A stretch of 64,000 nt of DNA, from contig JANRLJ010000007.1 of assembly GCA_033762735.1 (NCBI GenBank), positions 15,876 through 79,875 on the forward strand. Reading direction: 5' to 3'. The DNA comes from JANRLJ01 sp033762735 (GTDB lineage Bacteria; Chloroflexota; Anaerolineae; Aggregatilineales; Phototrophicaceae). Each line of letters begins with the position of its first letter. The stretch's first letter is position 1. Shown here piece by piece: positions 25,160 to 32,636 of the stretch. Position numbers and translations under genes: made by a program. Below the pieces are notes generated by a model. The model searched no databases. It saw nothing but the letters and a program-made list of their open reading frames with translations, and was not told the origin of the DNA.

Positions 25160-26338
25160 ATGCTTGATCGCTCAACCAAAACACTGATCGCCGTCTTCAC
25201 CCTCGTCGCGGCGACTTTTCTTGTTTCTGAACACATTATTTCTGCCGATCCGATTGAGGACTGGCTGCTGGCGGGGCTGCTGTTTGTGATTTCGCTGGGC
25301 TTCTGGGCGTGGCTGTGGCAGGAAAACCAGCCGACCGGGTCAGCGCTCACGGTCATTGAGGGCAGCAACGGCAGCGCCCCGACCAGTGCATTTGGCAGCA
25401 TCCGTGAATGGACGCTGACCCCACAGGCGCCCGTTGATATCCTCGCGCCACACGACCGCGCGGTTGTGACGGGTTCGGGCGAAGTTGCCCTGAGCGAAGG
25501 CGGGCCGGTCGCGCTGGATACGCTTGAAGTGAATGCGGCTAAATCCACCTCTGAAATCATCAATGCCGCCAGCGCTCCTGACGATGAGGTTCTGGAAGCG
25601 ATGGTGTCCACGCCGGTGCTGCGTTCCGACGAAGATACGGACGACGATTATCTGGAAGCGATGGTATCCACGCCAGTGCTGCGTTCCGACGAAGATGACG
25701 ATGGGACAGCAGCGATTGCGTCCGATGCCGTCGTGGTCGACTCTGGTATGGCAGCCGACCAGATTACTGTGACCACTTCGGGAGATGCGGATGAAGTGAT
25801 TGTCCAGACGGCAGATATTCCAGGCGATGAAATTCGTGTTGAGGTCGTGCCGTCCGACTCTGTCCCCTCACCTGAAGAAGCGACCGCAGCGACGGTTGAG
25901 GCCGTTGGCGATGCCCCGGTAGCACAGGCGGTATCCAGCGCGGAAATAATTGCTGACCCCGTCGTAGATGCCGAAGCGGTGATTGTGCCGCCCGCGCCGT
26001 CTTCCGAAAATCCTGTTCCAGAAATGGCAGATGTCCAGGAAGAAAGTGATATTGTGGCCGTCCCGGTAAATGCTGGCGCAGGCGATGATCTGACCATCAT
26101 TGAAGGGATTGGCCCCAAGTATGATGCAGCGCTCAAGGCAGCAGGAATCACCACCTTTGAACTGGTCGCGGCCAGCACGGTTGAAGCGCTGGAGGAAGCG
26201 GTGCGGGGTACTGCACTTCGCCGCCCGACCAGCATCGACACCTGGGCGGAACAGGCGCGCTTTCTGGCGGCGGGCGACCGCGCCGGATTTGATGAATATG
26301 TCGCCAAGATGAAAAGCGCACGTCGGCTGGACGATTAA
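25160..26338 (+). CDS. Two-helix membrane protein with acidic repeat region and C-terminal helix-hairpin-helix domain
   Basis: Protein of 392 aa. Two transmembrane helices lie at about residues 7-27 and 36-55. A long, very acidic, Ala/Val/Asp-rich region (about 60-310) follows. It contains two nearly identical 15-residue units, LEAMVSTPVLRSDED, spaced 20 residues apart. The last 80 residues are a helix-hairpin-helix domain (DDLTIIEGIGPKYDAALKAAGI, TFELVAASTVEALEEAV, SIDTWAEQARFLAAGD) of the type found in L21- and NADH-dehydrogenase-associated proteins. HhH domains usually bind DNA or RNA, which is odd for a membrane-anchored protein. ATG 25160 follows AAAGGGG by about 10 nt. Function unknown. 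Confidence 0.8.
   Translation: MLDRSTKTLIAVFTLVAATFLVSEHIISADPIEDWLLAGLLFVISLGFWAWLWQENQPTGSALTVIEGSNGSAPTSAFGSIREWTLTPQAPVDILAPHDRAVVTGSGEVALSEGGPVALDTLEVNAAKSTSEIINAASAPDDEVLEAMVSTPVLRSDEDTDDDYLEAMVSTPVLRSDEDDDGTAAIASDAVVVDSGMAADQITVTTSGDADEVIVQTADIPGDEIRVEVVPSDSVPSPEEATAATVEAVGDAPVAQAVSSAEIIADPVVDAEAVIVPPAPSSENPVPEMADVQEESDIVAVPVNAGAGDDLTIIEGIGPKYDAALKAAGITTFELVAASTVEALEEAVRGTALRRPTSIDTWAEQARFLAAGDRAGFDEYVAKMKSARRLDD
25591..25696 (+). repeat. Intragenic tandem repeat, 46 bp units with 60-bp period
   Basis: Two units, 25591-25636 and 25651-25696, differ at only two bases, both silent. They encode LEAMVSTPVLRSDED twice. The near-identity at DNA level suggests a recent duplication. Confidence 0.85.
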
Positions 26339-26375
26339 TTCCAGTCAAAGAAGCAAATGAGCAATGAGGGTTCTT

Positions 26376-26401
26376 TAGGGGCGAGGCGTACCTTGCCCCT
26401 A
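26376..26401. repeat. Palindromic intergenic element, family A copy 4
   Basis: TAGGGGCGAGG...CCTTGCCCCTA, an imperfect palindrome with one mismatched pair. It lies between the convergent HhH-protein and GNAT genes. Confidence 0.65.
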
Positions 26402-26529
26402 TCCAGCAATACATATGGAATGGTCAGGTAAAGAAATCCCACCATTTAGACCATGAAAGCGCGAACGACACAAAGCAAAAGGCCTCGTTTCCGGGGTGCT
26501 TTGCGTCCGGGCGATTTATATCTTGGTTG

Positions 26530-26552
26530 ACGGACGGCAGCGTCCGTTTTTT
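26530..26552 (+). terminator. Terminator of the HhH-protein gene
   Basis: Stem ACGGACG / CGTCCGT with loop GCAG, then TTTTTT on the plus strand. The T-run touches the stop codon of the convergent GNAT gene. Confidence 0.75.
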
Positions 26553-27147
26553 ATTTCTCCTGCTCCCAGTCGCGCCTAATCAGCCCGAACAGGCACAGGT
26601 CATGATAGCGCCCATCTTCGAAGTACTGTTCGCGCTGGATTCCTTCCCGCATGAAACCGAGCTTTTCCAGCACCCGCGTTGAAGCGGTGTTGTGGATACT
26701 GGCGTCTGCCTCAATCCGGTTCAGCCCCATGTGCTCGAAGCCAAAGCGGATAATGGCCGTCAGTGCTTCGGGCATGTAACCGCGCCCCCAGTAAGCGCGT
26801 GCCAGATCATAACCAATCGAGCCACGATGATCGCGCCGATCCCAGTAATTGTAGCCACACACACCGATGACCTCGCCAGCCTGTTCCGGGTTGATCAGCG
26901 CTTCACTCGCCTTCAGCACAATCCCCCAGCGCAGTTCCGTCCCCTCGCGAAAGCCGTACTGCACCGACTCGATCATCGAAGCGGCCTGATCGGCGCGGGC
27001 ATAGGCCGAGCCAATGTTGTATTTGGTCACCTCGTAATCGCCCCGGATGCGGAACACTGCTGCGGTGTCTTCCAGCGAGAGTTCACGCAGCACCAGGCGT
27101 GAGGTTTCCAGTACCGGGAAATAGGAAAAATCAAATGTTTTTGACAT
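26551..27147 (-). CDS. GNAT N-acetyltransferase, RimJ/RimL type
   Basis: Protein of 198 aa. RimJ/RimL-type landmarks are ETSRLVLRELSLEDTAAVFRI at the N-terminus, GSIGYDLARAYWGRGYMPEA (acetyl-CoA-binding motif A) and GLNRIEADASIHNTASTRVLEKLGFMREGI. The family acetylates N-terminal or side-chain amino groups of ribosomal or other proteins; the substrate cannot be told. Length is usual. The upstream DNA is shared with the divergent DinB-like gene. The ribosome site before ATG 27147 is weak. Confidence 0.88.
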   Translation of the reverse strand: MSKTFDFSYFPVLETSRLVLRELSLEDTAAVFRIRGDYEVTKYNIGSAYARADQAASMIESVQYGFREGTELRWGIVLKASEALINPEQAGEVIGVCGYNYWDRRDHRGSIGYDLARAYWGRGYMPEALTAIIRFGFEHMGLNRIEADASIHNTASTRVLEKLGFMREGIQREQYFEDGRYHDLCLFGLIRRDWEQEK

Positions 27148-27278
27148 CGTTGGTCTTCAATGCGTAAAGTCACAGCCGTTAGCTTAGACAAAGCTGACTC
27201 GCAATTCAAGCGGAAGTCGTGGCTATTGCAGTTTCGAGAGATTCGACATCAGACGGAATCACACTGGAAAGGATGAAG

Positions 27279-27767
27279 ATGGAAGACCTTGAGAAGTTAC
27301 GCCAACGTTATGTGAATTACATGCGCAAGACCGTCGAAACGCTCGGCCATATTTTGCAGGACGTGAGCCAGGAAGCCGCCACAACCCTGCGCGATGGGCC
27401 GGACGGCTGGACGGTGCTGGAAGTGGTCGCTCACCTGCGTGACTTCGACGGATTTTTCCAGCATCGGGCACAGATGATGCTGGAGCAGGAAAATCCGGCG
27501 CTGCCTGCTTACGATCACGTCCAACTGGCAATTGATCGGCAGTACAACCAGCAGAACCTCAGGGAAGTCTATACGGAACTCGTCGCCTCGCGGGCGCAGT
27601 TCAGGGAATTCTTCACGTCGCTCATGCCTGAACAGTGGATGCGGAGCGGCATTCATCCCGAACGCGGCGCATTCGACATGATGGACGCGGCTTTACAGGT
27701 CGTCGGGCATGACATCGACCACACCGAGCAGGTCACGCGAATCCTGACGCAGCGCACCAACCCCTAG
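27279..27767 (+). CDS. DinB-like / DUF664-type four-helix protein
   Basis: Protein of 162 aa, four-helix bundle of the DinB/YfiT superfamily. Visible signs are GWTVLEVVAHLRDFDGFF, where the His is the usual first metal ligand, and HDIDHTEQVTRIL near the C-terminus with two further His. Members are metal-dependent thiol transferases or stress proteins. ATG 27279 is chosen because AAAGG lies six nt upstream; a GTG at 27219 and an ATG at 27273 have no suitable site. It converges with the DHp-only gene. Confidence 0.82.
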   Translation: MEDLEKLRQRYVNYMRKTVETLGHILQDVSQEAATTLRDGPDGWTVLEVVAHLRDFDGFFQHRAQMMLEQENPALPAYDHVQLAIDRQYNQQNLREVYTELVASRAQFREFFTSLMPEQWMRSGIHPERGAFDMMDAALQVVGHDIDHTEQVTRILTQRTNP

Positions 27768-27774
27768 ATAACGC

Positions 27775-27799
27775 AAAAGGGCGCGGATCGTCCGTGCCC
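27775..27799 (-). terminator. Terminator between convergent genes
   Basis: Stem GGGCGCGGA / TCCGTGCCC (one mismatch, 3-nt loop) with TTTT on the minus strand. It follows the DHp-only gene and also lies just after the stop of the DinB-like gene. Confidence 0.55.
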
Positions 27800-27829
27800 T
27801 CTGCGTGGAACATGAAGCGTTTGGGGGAG

Positions 27830-28213
27830 TCAGCTTGCCAGGGCAGCGCAGCGGCGTGCTTCGGCCACGCGCTGTTCGATCAGGGCACGGAGTTGTTCAG
27901 TCGAGTCGCAGATAAGCTGTACGTAGCCGCGCTGGATGTCGCTTAACAGGCCAATCGCGCCCATCGCCAGCAGGTCGGAATAGCCCAGAATCGGCGTGAG
28001 CGGGTTGCCCAGTTCATGCCGCAGCGAGGCCGAGACTTTTTCAGGCGGGACGGACTGGAAGGCGGCATAAAGATGGATAAGCTGTTCGGCGTTCGCCAGA
28101 ATGGTCTTGACGACTTCGCGCTGTTTGAAGCTCAGACTACCGTTGTTTTCATTCAGCAGCGCCAGGGCGCAGCCGACGATGGCTTCTGCCTGTATGTTTA
28201 ATTCATCGTTCAT
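27830..28213 (-). CDS. Orphan HisKA (DHp) domain protein without ATPase domain
   Basis: Protein of 127 aa. It carries a clear histidine-kinase dimerisation/phospho-acceptor motif, SLRHELGNPLTPILGYSDLL, with H65 as the candidate phospho-His. The following helix (GYVQLICDSTEQLRALIEQRV) completes a DHp hairpin. No HATPase domain follows; the gene stops there with a terminator. The first 50 residues are helical. It could act as a phosphotransfer or decoy partner for other kinases, or be the remnant of a kinase. A minus-strand TATAAT at 28252 and the terminator suggest an intact single gene rather than debris. Confidence 0.75.
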   Translation of the reverse strand: MNDELNIQAEAIVGCALALLNENNGSLSFKQREVVKTILANAEQLIHLYAAFQSVPPEKVSASLRHELGNPLTPILGYSDLLAMGAIGLLSDIQRGYVQLICDSTEQLRALIEQRVAEARRCAALAS

Positions 28214-28251
28214 AGGGATGCGCCTGTGGTTTCGTTCGCTTCTATGCCCTC

Positions 28252-28257
28252 ATTATA
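28252..28257 (-). promoter_or_regulatory. -10 box of the DHp-only gene
   Basis: TATAAT on the minus strand about 39 bp before the ATG at 28213; no clear -35. Confidence 0.45.
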
Positions 28258-28322
28258 ATAAAGAAAGCATAGTGAAGAATTAAGGTTTTGGAATAGGTTA
28301 ATGGTAAAAATGGAACAGCCTG

Positions 28323-28604
28323 CTACTGAACTTGTTTCCAATTCTCGATTGTCACGCCAAGTTCTACAAAATCTTTCTCGCACGCTTCGGGGAGATCATC
28401 TTCAGGATGCTCATCCCATGATCTGATAATGTCCAGCACCTCTTGCATCTGTGACTTCGCGTTGGTTGATTGATGTTCTGCTTCGCTGCTGGTCTCTATT
28501 GTAATTAAATACGCTTCCCACGTATCACGCGGGATGATAATCATTGGATTTCCATGCTCATCCTCGGTGATAAGCGCTGCACGTCTTAGTTCATCAAGAG
28601 CCAT
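28323..28604 (-). CDS. Small acidic protein, function unknown
   Basis: Protein of 93 aa, acidic, with no membrane segment. The first third (RRAALITEDEHGNPMIIIPRDTWEAYL) has the strand pattern of small antitoxin or DUF104-like proteins, but no toxin gene is next to it, so this stays a guess. The ATG at 28604 has AGGA four nt upstream; the ATG just before it is too close to that site. It follows the HerA-like gene by 29 bp on the same strand and is probably co-transcribed with it. Confidence 0.6.
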   Translation of the reverse strand: MALDELRRAALITEDEHGNPMIIIPRDTWEAYLITIETSSEAEHQSTNAKSQMQEVLDIIRSWDEHPEDDLPEACEKDFVELGVTIENWKQVQ

Positions 28605-28633
28605 CATTTCCTGCCTATCGAACAGCTCATCGT

Positions 28634-30334
28634 CTAAATCCGCTTTTTGCCGCTGCCGCCGAGCGATTTGCGGGCATCTTCCTTCGGCACATTGGGAACG
28701 GGCGTACCATTCATCACCGCCTTGTAGAAATCGTCGTCATAAGCACGGGTGCGGACGACCACAGGCATCGGTACGGCATGACCCATAATGATGGCCTGCT
28801 GTTTGGTGTCCAGACGGGCGAGGACTTCGCGCAGACCGCCCGCGCCGCTGATCCCGGTCAGTACGGCCTGGATGTCGCGTTCGTTGTCCAGCAGCGCCGT
28901 GACGCGCGTCCCGATCTGGCTGATGACTTCCTCGTCGATGCCGCTGGGACGCTGATCGACCACCAGCAGCGTCACCTTATACTTGCGCATTTCGCGTGCG
29001 ATGATGCCGAAAATCGTCTGCCGGGCGATCTGCGGGTCGAGGAATTTATGCGCTTCCTCAATCGTGATGAGAAGCTGCGGCGGTTCCATCGACGAATCGC
29101 CCAGGGCTTTCTCGACCTTTTCCACATAACGTTCATGGATGCGGCGGGTGAGGTAATTTGCTACGAGGATGTAAGCTTCCAGCGAATTGCCGTAACGCCC
29201 AAACTCCAGCACCACGCTTTTCTGTTCTTCCACCAGCAGATGAATGATGCGCTCGACGCTTTCGCCCGTGCCTTTGGGAATCAGGAACTCCCAGCGCTGG
29301 AAGCGTTCGAGGCGGCGCTGCAACGCCGTGAGCGTCCCGCCGAGGATGGGTGTGTTTTCCGTCAGTTCATCAAAGTCATCCACGCTGCCCTTGAGCAGAC
29401 GGCTGATCCATTCCTCGCCCCAGCGCTTGCGCAGCGCGAAGGCCGCGTCGATCATCGCATCTGACAGGCTCATGGTGGATTTGAGCATGGCGATGTCTTC
29501 GGGTTCGATCTCGTCATAGCCGAGCCGCACTTCACTGTCGTAGCGGGCGTTGCGCCGCCTTGAGGACTCCGCATCCAGCGTCAGAATCGTCACCTTGCCG
29601 GGGAACAACTGCGCCAGCCCTTTGGCCTTGGGGCCGCGTTCATCGGTCACTTCCCAGCCGTAATCGTTGTGCATGTCGAAGATCAGGCTGCACGCCATCC
29701 CGCGCGAGATCACGCCCGACAGCAGCACACGGGTGAGGAAACTTTTGCCCGTGCCGCTTTTGCCGAAAACCCCAATCGACCGCTCCACCAGCCGCTTCAG
29801 GTCAAGGTTGATCTGCGTGTGTTCCAGTTCCAGCGGTGCGCCGACGTTGAAGTGAGTAGCATCTTCCTGCCCGAACACATCGTTCACGTCCTGTTCGGTC
29901 GCGTTGTAGACGTGAGTGAAGTGTCCGGGGATGGTCTTCACAGGTTTGGGCTTATCGTCTTCCAGCGACAGCATCGGCGCGACGTGAATCGTGCCATAGG
30001 CCGCCGTCCCCGTAATCACATCGCGGATAAATGGGTCGCTGATATCGGGCGGGTCATTCTGGATGGAGGGATTGGTGTTGCTGAGTTCAATATCGGTCAG
30101 CATACAGAAGAAGCGCTTGCGTTCGCCATGCACCACCACGTAACGCCCGACGGCAAGGTCTTCCACCGTCTGCCCGCGTTCCAGCCGCACCACCAGCCCT
30201 TTGCTAAGCGACCCACCAACGACGACACCGAGGCGGACACTGTGTTCATCAAGCAGGCTGACGGTCTTAGCCGTGCTGCCGTTGGTGCTGCGGGGGAACC
30301 ATTCGTCGAGATTTTCGGCTTTAGGAAGGGTCAT
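28634..30334 (-). CDS. HerA-like hexameric ATPase (DUF87/DUF853-type)
   Basis: Protein of 566 aa. An N-terminal HAS-barrel (about residues 20-120; VSLLDEHSVRLGVVVGGSLSKG, AVGRYVVVHG) is followed by a FtsK/HerA ATPase domain. Walker A is GKSGTGKS at 191-198, FDMHNDYGW follows the first strand, Walker B is LLITIEEAHKF at 421-431, and a late arginine-rich segment (IGTRVTALLDNERDI) may hold the arginine finger. HerA works with the nuclease NurA in DNA end resection, and relatives occur in anti-phage systems. No NurA, Sir2 or other nuclease gene is adjacent, so the role is open. The start has GGGAG 12 nt upstream. Confidence 0.87.
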   Translation of the reverse strand: MTLPKAENLDEWFPRSTNGSTAKTVSLLDEHSVRLGVVVGGSLSKGLVVRLERGQTVEDLAVGRYVVVHGERKRFFCMLTDIELSNTNPSIQNDPPDISDPFIRDVITGTAAYGTIHVAPMLSLEDDKPKPVKTIPGHFTHVYNATEQDVNDVFGQEDATHFNVGAPLELEHTQINLDLKRLVERSIGVFGKSGTGKSFLTRVLLSGVISRGMACSLIFDMHNDYGWEVTDERGPKAKGLAQLFPGKVTILTLDAESSRRRNARYDSEVRLGYDEIEPEDIAMLKSTMSLSDAMIDAAFALRKRWGEEWISRLLKGSVDDFDELTENTPILGGTLTALQRRLERFQRWEFLIPKGTGESVERIIHLLVEEQKSVVLEFGRYGNSLEAYILVANYLTRRIHERYVEKVEKALGDSSMEPPQLLITIEEAHKFLDPQIARQTIFGIIAREMRKYKVTLLVVDQRPSGIDEEVISQIGTRVTALLDNERDIQAVLTGISGAGGLREVLARLDTKQQAIIMGHAVPMPVVVRTRAYDDDFYKAVMNGTPVPNVPKEDARKSLGGSGKKRI

Positions 30335-30438
30335 GCGCGTCGGTTACTCCCAATACACAAACACAGTATTTTATCTTTACAGAGCGATATTGATGGCTGA
30401 TTCTAGAAATTGAACCAAAGTTCACAGAAACCACAAGT

Positions 30439-30756
30439 TTATTTTGCATTTGTCTCTTGAATCAGCGCAACACGATAAGGAAACACCTCCGCGCGCATCA
30501 CCCTCTGCATCACGGCGGGATCATTGGTTGCAATGGCCTGTGCATCATCATCGCTGGCATTGAAGATGACGATGCCGAAGGTGCTGTCATCGGTGTTCAG
30601 CGTGCGCCCGGCCAGGATGAGCGTCCCTTCCGCCATCAACTGCTGCAAATAGCGAAAGTGCTGCCCCACGATTTCCTGTTCGCGTAGTGTGGACTCGTGC
30701 AGCATTTCGAGCCGGGTAGGTTGGATGCGATAGAGGTATTGAGGCATAGCGAACAT
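30439..30756 (-). CDS. YciI-like domain protein
   Basis: Protein of 105 aa with the YciI/DGPF fold: YLYRIQPTRLEMLHESTLREQEIVGQHF, LMAEGTLILAGRTLNTDDSTFGIVIF, and AQAIATNDPAVMQRVMRAEVFPYRVAL. The family shares a ferredoxin-like fold with a His/Asp pair and some members are dehydrochlorinases; no substrate is implied here. The ATG at 30756 is chosen because GAGGAG precedes it by four nt. ATGs at 30768 and 30771 have a weaker AAAGG site. Confidence 0.82.
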   Translation of the reverse strand: MFAMPQYLYRIQPTRLEMLHESTLREQEIVGQHFRYLQQLMAEGTLILAGRTLNTDDSTFGIVIFNASDDDAQAIATNDPAVMQRVMRAEVFPYRVALIQETNAK

Positions 30757-30933
30757 TGCACTCCTCATCATCTTGCCTTTATTCACACAGGATATAACAA
30801 GTAAACAGAACAAACAATCCACTATGGCAAATTTGATCTAATTTTCTTTCACCTGGGATTGCGCTTCATGATGATACAGTTTTGAAACACCTCAAAAATG
30901 AGCACATCTTAAGGTTTCATTCACGTTTAGTTC

Positions 30934-30942
30934 TGATATACT
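30934..30942 (+). promoter_or_regulatory. Extended -10 promoter of the small TIR gene
   Basis: TG-A-TATACT about 34 bp before the ATG at 30976. A TTTCAT 16 bp upstream of the -10 is a poor -35. Confidence 0.5.
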
Positions 30943-30975
30943 TTTAGTACTTTTGTCATGTAAGGCAGGTGTCAG

Positions 30976-31557
30976 ATGACATCATTTACCATCGAAAACC
31001 TCAGATATAAAGCCAGCGCCAACCAGCAGGTTGAAGACGCAATCTCCTATTATCAGTCGCCGGAAAAACGCCGCATCGCCCTGCGCAAGGCGCTCGCTGC
31101 TTCGCCCGATGATGCGCGGCTTCATCAGTACAGGCTGCGGCTGACCAGCCCCAAGCTGGTGGCTCAGGCAATGGCTTCGGGAGTGTTCCTCAGCTACAGC
31201 CGCGCGGATGAGCTGTTCGTGATCGAACTGGCCGATCATCTGCGGGAGGTCGGCGTGCAGGTGTGGCTGGATATGATGGACATTGAAACCGACTTCGACT
31301 GGAACTTCGCCGTTCAATCCGCGCTGACCAACTGTGGGCTGATGATCGCGGTGCTTTCCCCTGCCGCTTTGAAGGACGAAGCCGCCCGCAGTGAGCGCAG
31401 GACGTTTTTCGAGGCCGGGAAGCTGGTACAACCGGTCGTGGCGCGGCGCTGTGATCTCAAGGACGTGGATTTCTGGCTGTCGCCTATCGACTTCAGCAGA
31501 GATTACACCGTCGGTCTGCACTCGCTGCTGCGGGCGCTGTCGATTGAGGTCTTCTAA
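30976..31557 (+). CDS. Small TIR domain protein
   Basis: Protein of 193 aa. Residues 1-66 are a helical N-terminal region. Residues about 68-190 are a TIR domain: GVFLSYSRADELFVIELADHL, VQVWLDMMDIETDFDWNFAV (BB-loop region), MIAVLSPAALKDEAARSERR and VQPVVARRCDL. E140 in the ARSERR segment is the likely catalytic glutamate if the protein is an NADase. Bacterial TIR proteins often act in anti-phage defence, but no effector or sensor gene is beside it. It has its own extended -10 promoter. The TIR domain at 10.6-12 kb is only distantly similar. Confidence 0.85.
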   Translation: MTSFTIENLRYKASANQQVEDAISYYQSPEKRRIALRKALAASPDDARLHQYRLRLTSPKLVAQAMASGVFLSYSRADELFVIELADHLREVGVQVWLDMMDIETDFDWNFAVQSALTNCGLMIAVLSPAALKDEAARSERRTFFEAGKLVQPVVARRCDLKDVDFWLSPIDFSRDYTVGLHSLLRALSIEVF

Positions 31558-31584
31558 AGCCCGATACCATGTCTATCGGGCTTC
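31558..31584. terminator. Shared hairpin between convergent genes
   Basis: Perfect 9-bp stem AGCCCGATA / TATCGGGCT with a 7-nt loop, overlapping the end of the TIR gene and 14 bp from the end of the oxidoreductase gene. The T-tail is short on both strands, so it may work for both with modest strength. Confidence 0.55.
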
Positions 31585-31597
31585 CCGACGATCAACG

Positions 31598-32572
31598 TTA
31601 GCTCTGTGGAATAAGCAGCAGCTTGCCTTTGGACTGGCGGCCTTCCAGATGTTGATGCGCCGCCGCTGCTTCGGAAAGCGGCCAGGTCTGGTCGATTTGC
31701 ACGCGCAGTTCACCAGATGCCGCCAGCGACAGCACCTCGTTTGCCCGCCACTCTAATTCATCCCGTGTCGCGATGTAATTCCCCAGTGTGGGCCGCGTCA
31801 GAAACAGCGACCCCCGCGCATTCAGTACCTGTGGATCAAGGGGCGGCACTGGCCCGCTCGATTGCCCGAACAGTACCAGATAGCCGCGTGGCCGGAGGGA
31901 GTTCAGGCTCTTATCAAACGTTGTCTTGCCGACCGACTCATACACCACGTCCACGCCCCTGCCGTCGGTCAGAGTCTTGACCTCTGCCTCGAAGTCCTGC
32001 GTCGTGTAATTGATGACATGATCTGCCCCAGCCTGCATCGCCAGTTGGAGCTTTTCATCGCTGCTGGCTGTGCCGATGACTCTTGCACCCGTCCTCTTGG
32101 CAAGCTGGACGAGAATCTGTCCGGTGCCGCCGCCCGCTGCATGGATGAGCGCGGTGTGTTCGGCCTTGAGCGGGAAGGTGCTGTTGACCAGATAATGCGC
32201 CGTCAGCCCTTGCAGGATGACCGCCGCCGCCTGCTGGAAATCCAGTTTAGCGGGCAGATGCAGCAGCCGCGCCGCCGGGACAAGCGTGTACTGGGCATAG
32301 GCGTAGGGCACGGAGGTGTAGACGACCGGGTCGCCTGCCTTGAAATCGGTCACGCCCGCGCCGACTGCATCCACCACGCCCGCGCCTTCCTGCCCCAGAA
32401 TAAACGGCAGCGCGACCTTATACAGCCCTGCCCGCTGGTAGGTGTCGATAAAATTGATGCCGACAGCCGCCAGCTTGACGCGCACTTCACCCGCACCTGG
32501 TTCTGGTGTGGGGACTTCCTCATAGCGCATGACATCGACTGAACCGTGTTCATGAATCCGCACCGCGTACAT
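31598..32572 (-). CDS. Zinc-independent quinone oxidoreductase (MDR superfamily)
   Basis: Protein of 324 aa, medium-chain dehydrogenase/reductase of the QOR type, which reduces quinones or alkenals with NADPH. Landmarks are GINFIDTYQRAGLY near the N-terminus, LPFILGQEGAGVVDAVG, the NADPH-binding ALIHAAGGGTGQILVQLAK and the VVYESVGKTTFDKSLNSLRPRG segment. The structural zinc Cys cluster of alcohol dehydrogenases is absent, as expected for QOR. ATG 32572 has GGAGG ten nt upstream. It follows the UGT-like gene on the same strand with a 64-bp gap, so a shared transcript is possible. Confidence 0.9.
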   Translation of the reverse strand: MYAVRIHEHGSVDVMRYEEVPTPEPGAGEVRVKLAAVGINFIDTYQRAGLYKVALPFILGQEGAGVVDAVGAGVTDFKAGDPVVYTSVPYAYAQYTLVPAARLLHLPAKLDFQQAAAVILQGLTAHYLVNSTFPLKAEHTALIHAAGGGTGQILVQLAKRTGARVIGTASSDEKLQLAMQAGADHVINYTTQDFEAEVKTLTDGRGVDVVYESVGKTTFDKSLNSLRPRGYLVLFGQSSGPVPPLDPQVLNARGSLFLTRPTLGNYIATRDELEWRANEVLSLAASGELRVQIDQTWPLSEAAAAHQHLEGRQSKGKLLLIPQS

Positions 32573-32636
32573 GGATGAACATCCTCCATTTAACACTTCC
32601 TTTGCGAGGGCGGAGATTTTAGCACGAGGTTACTCG

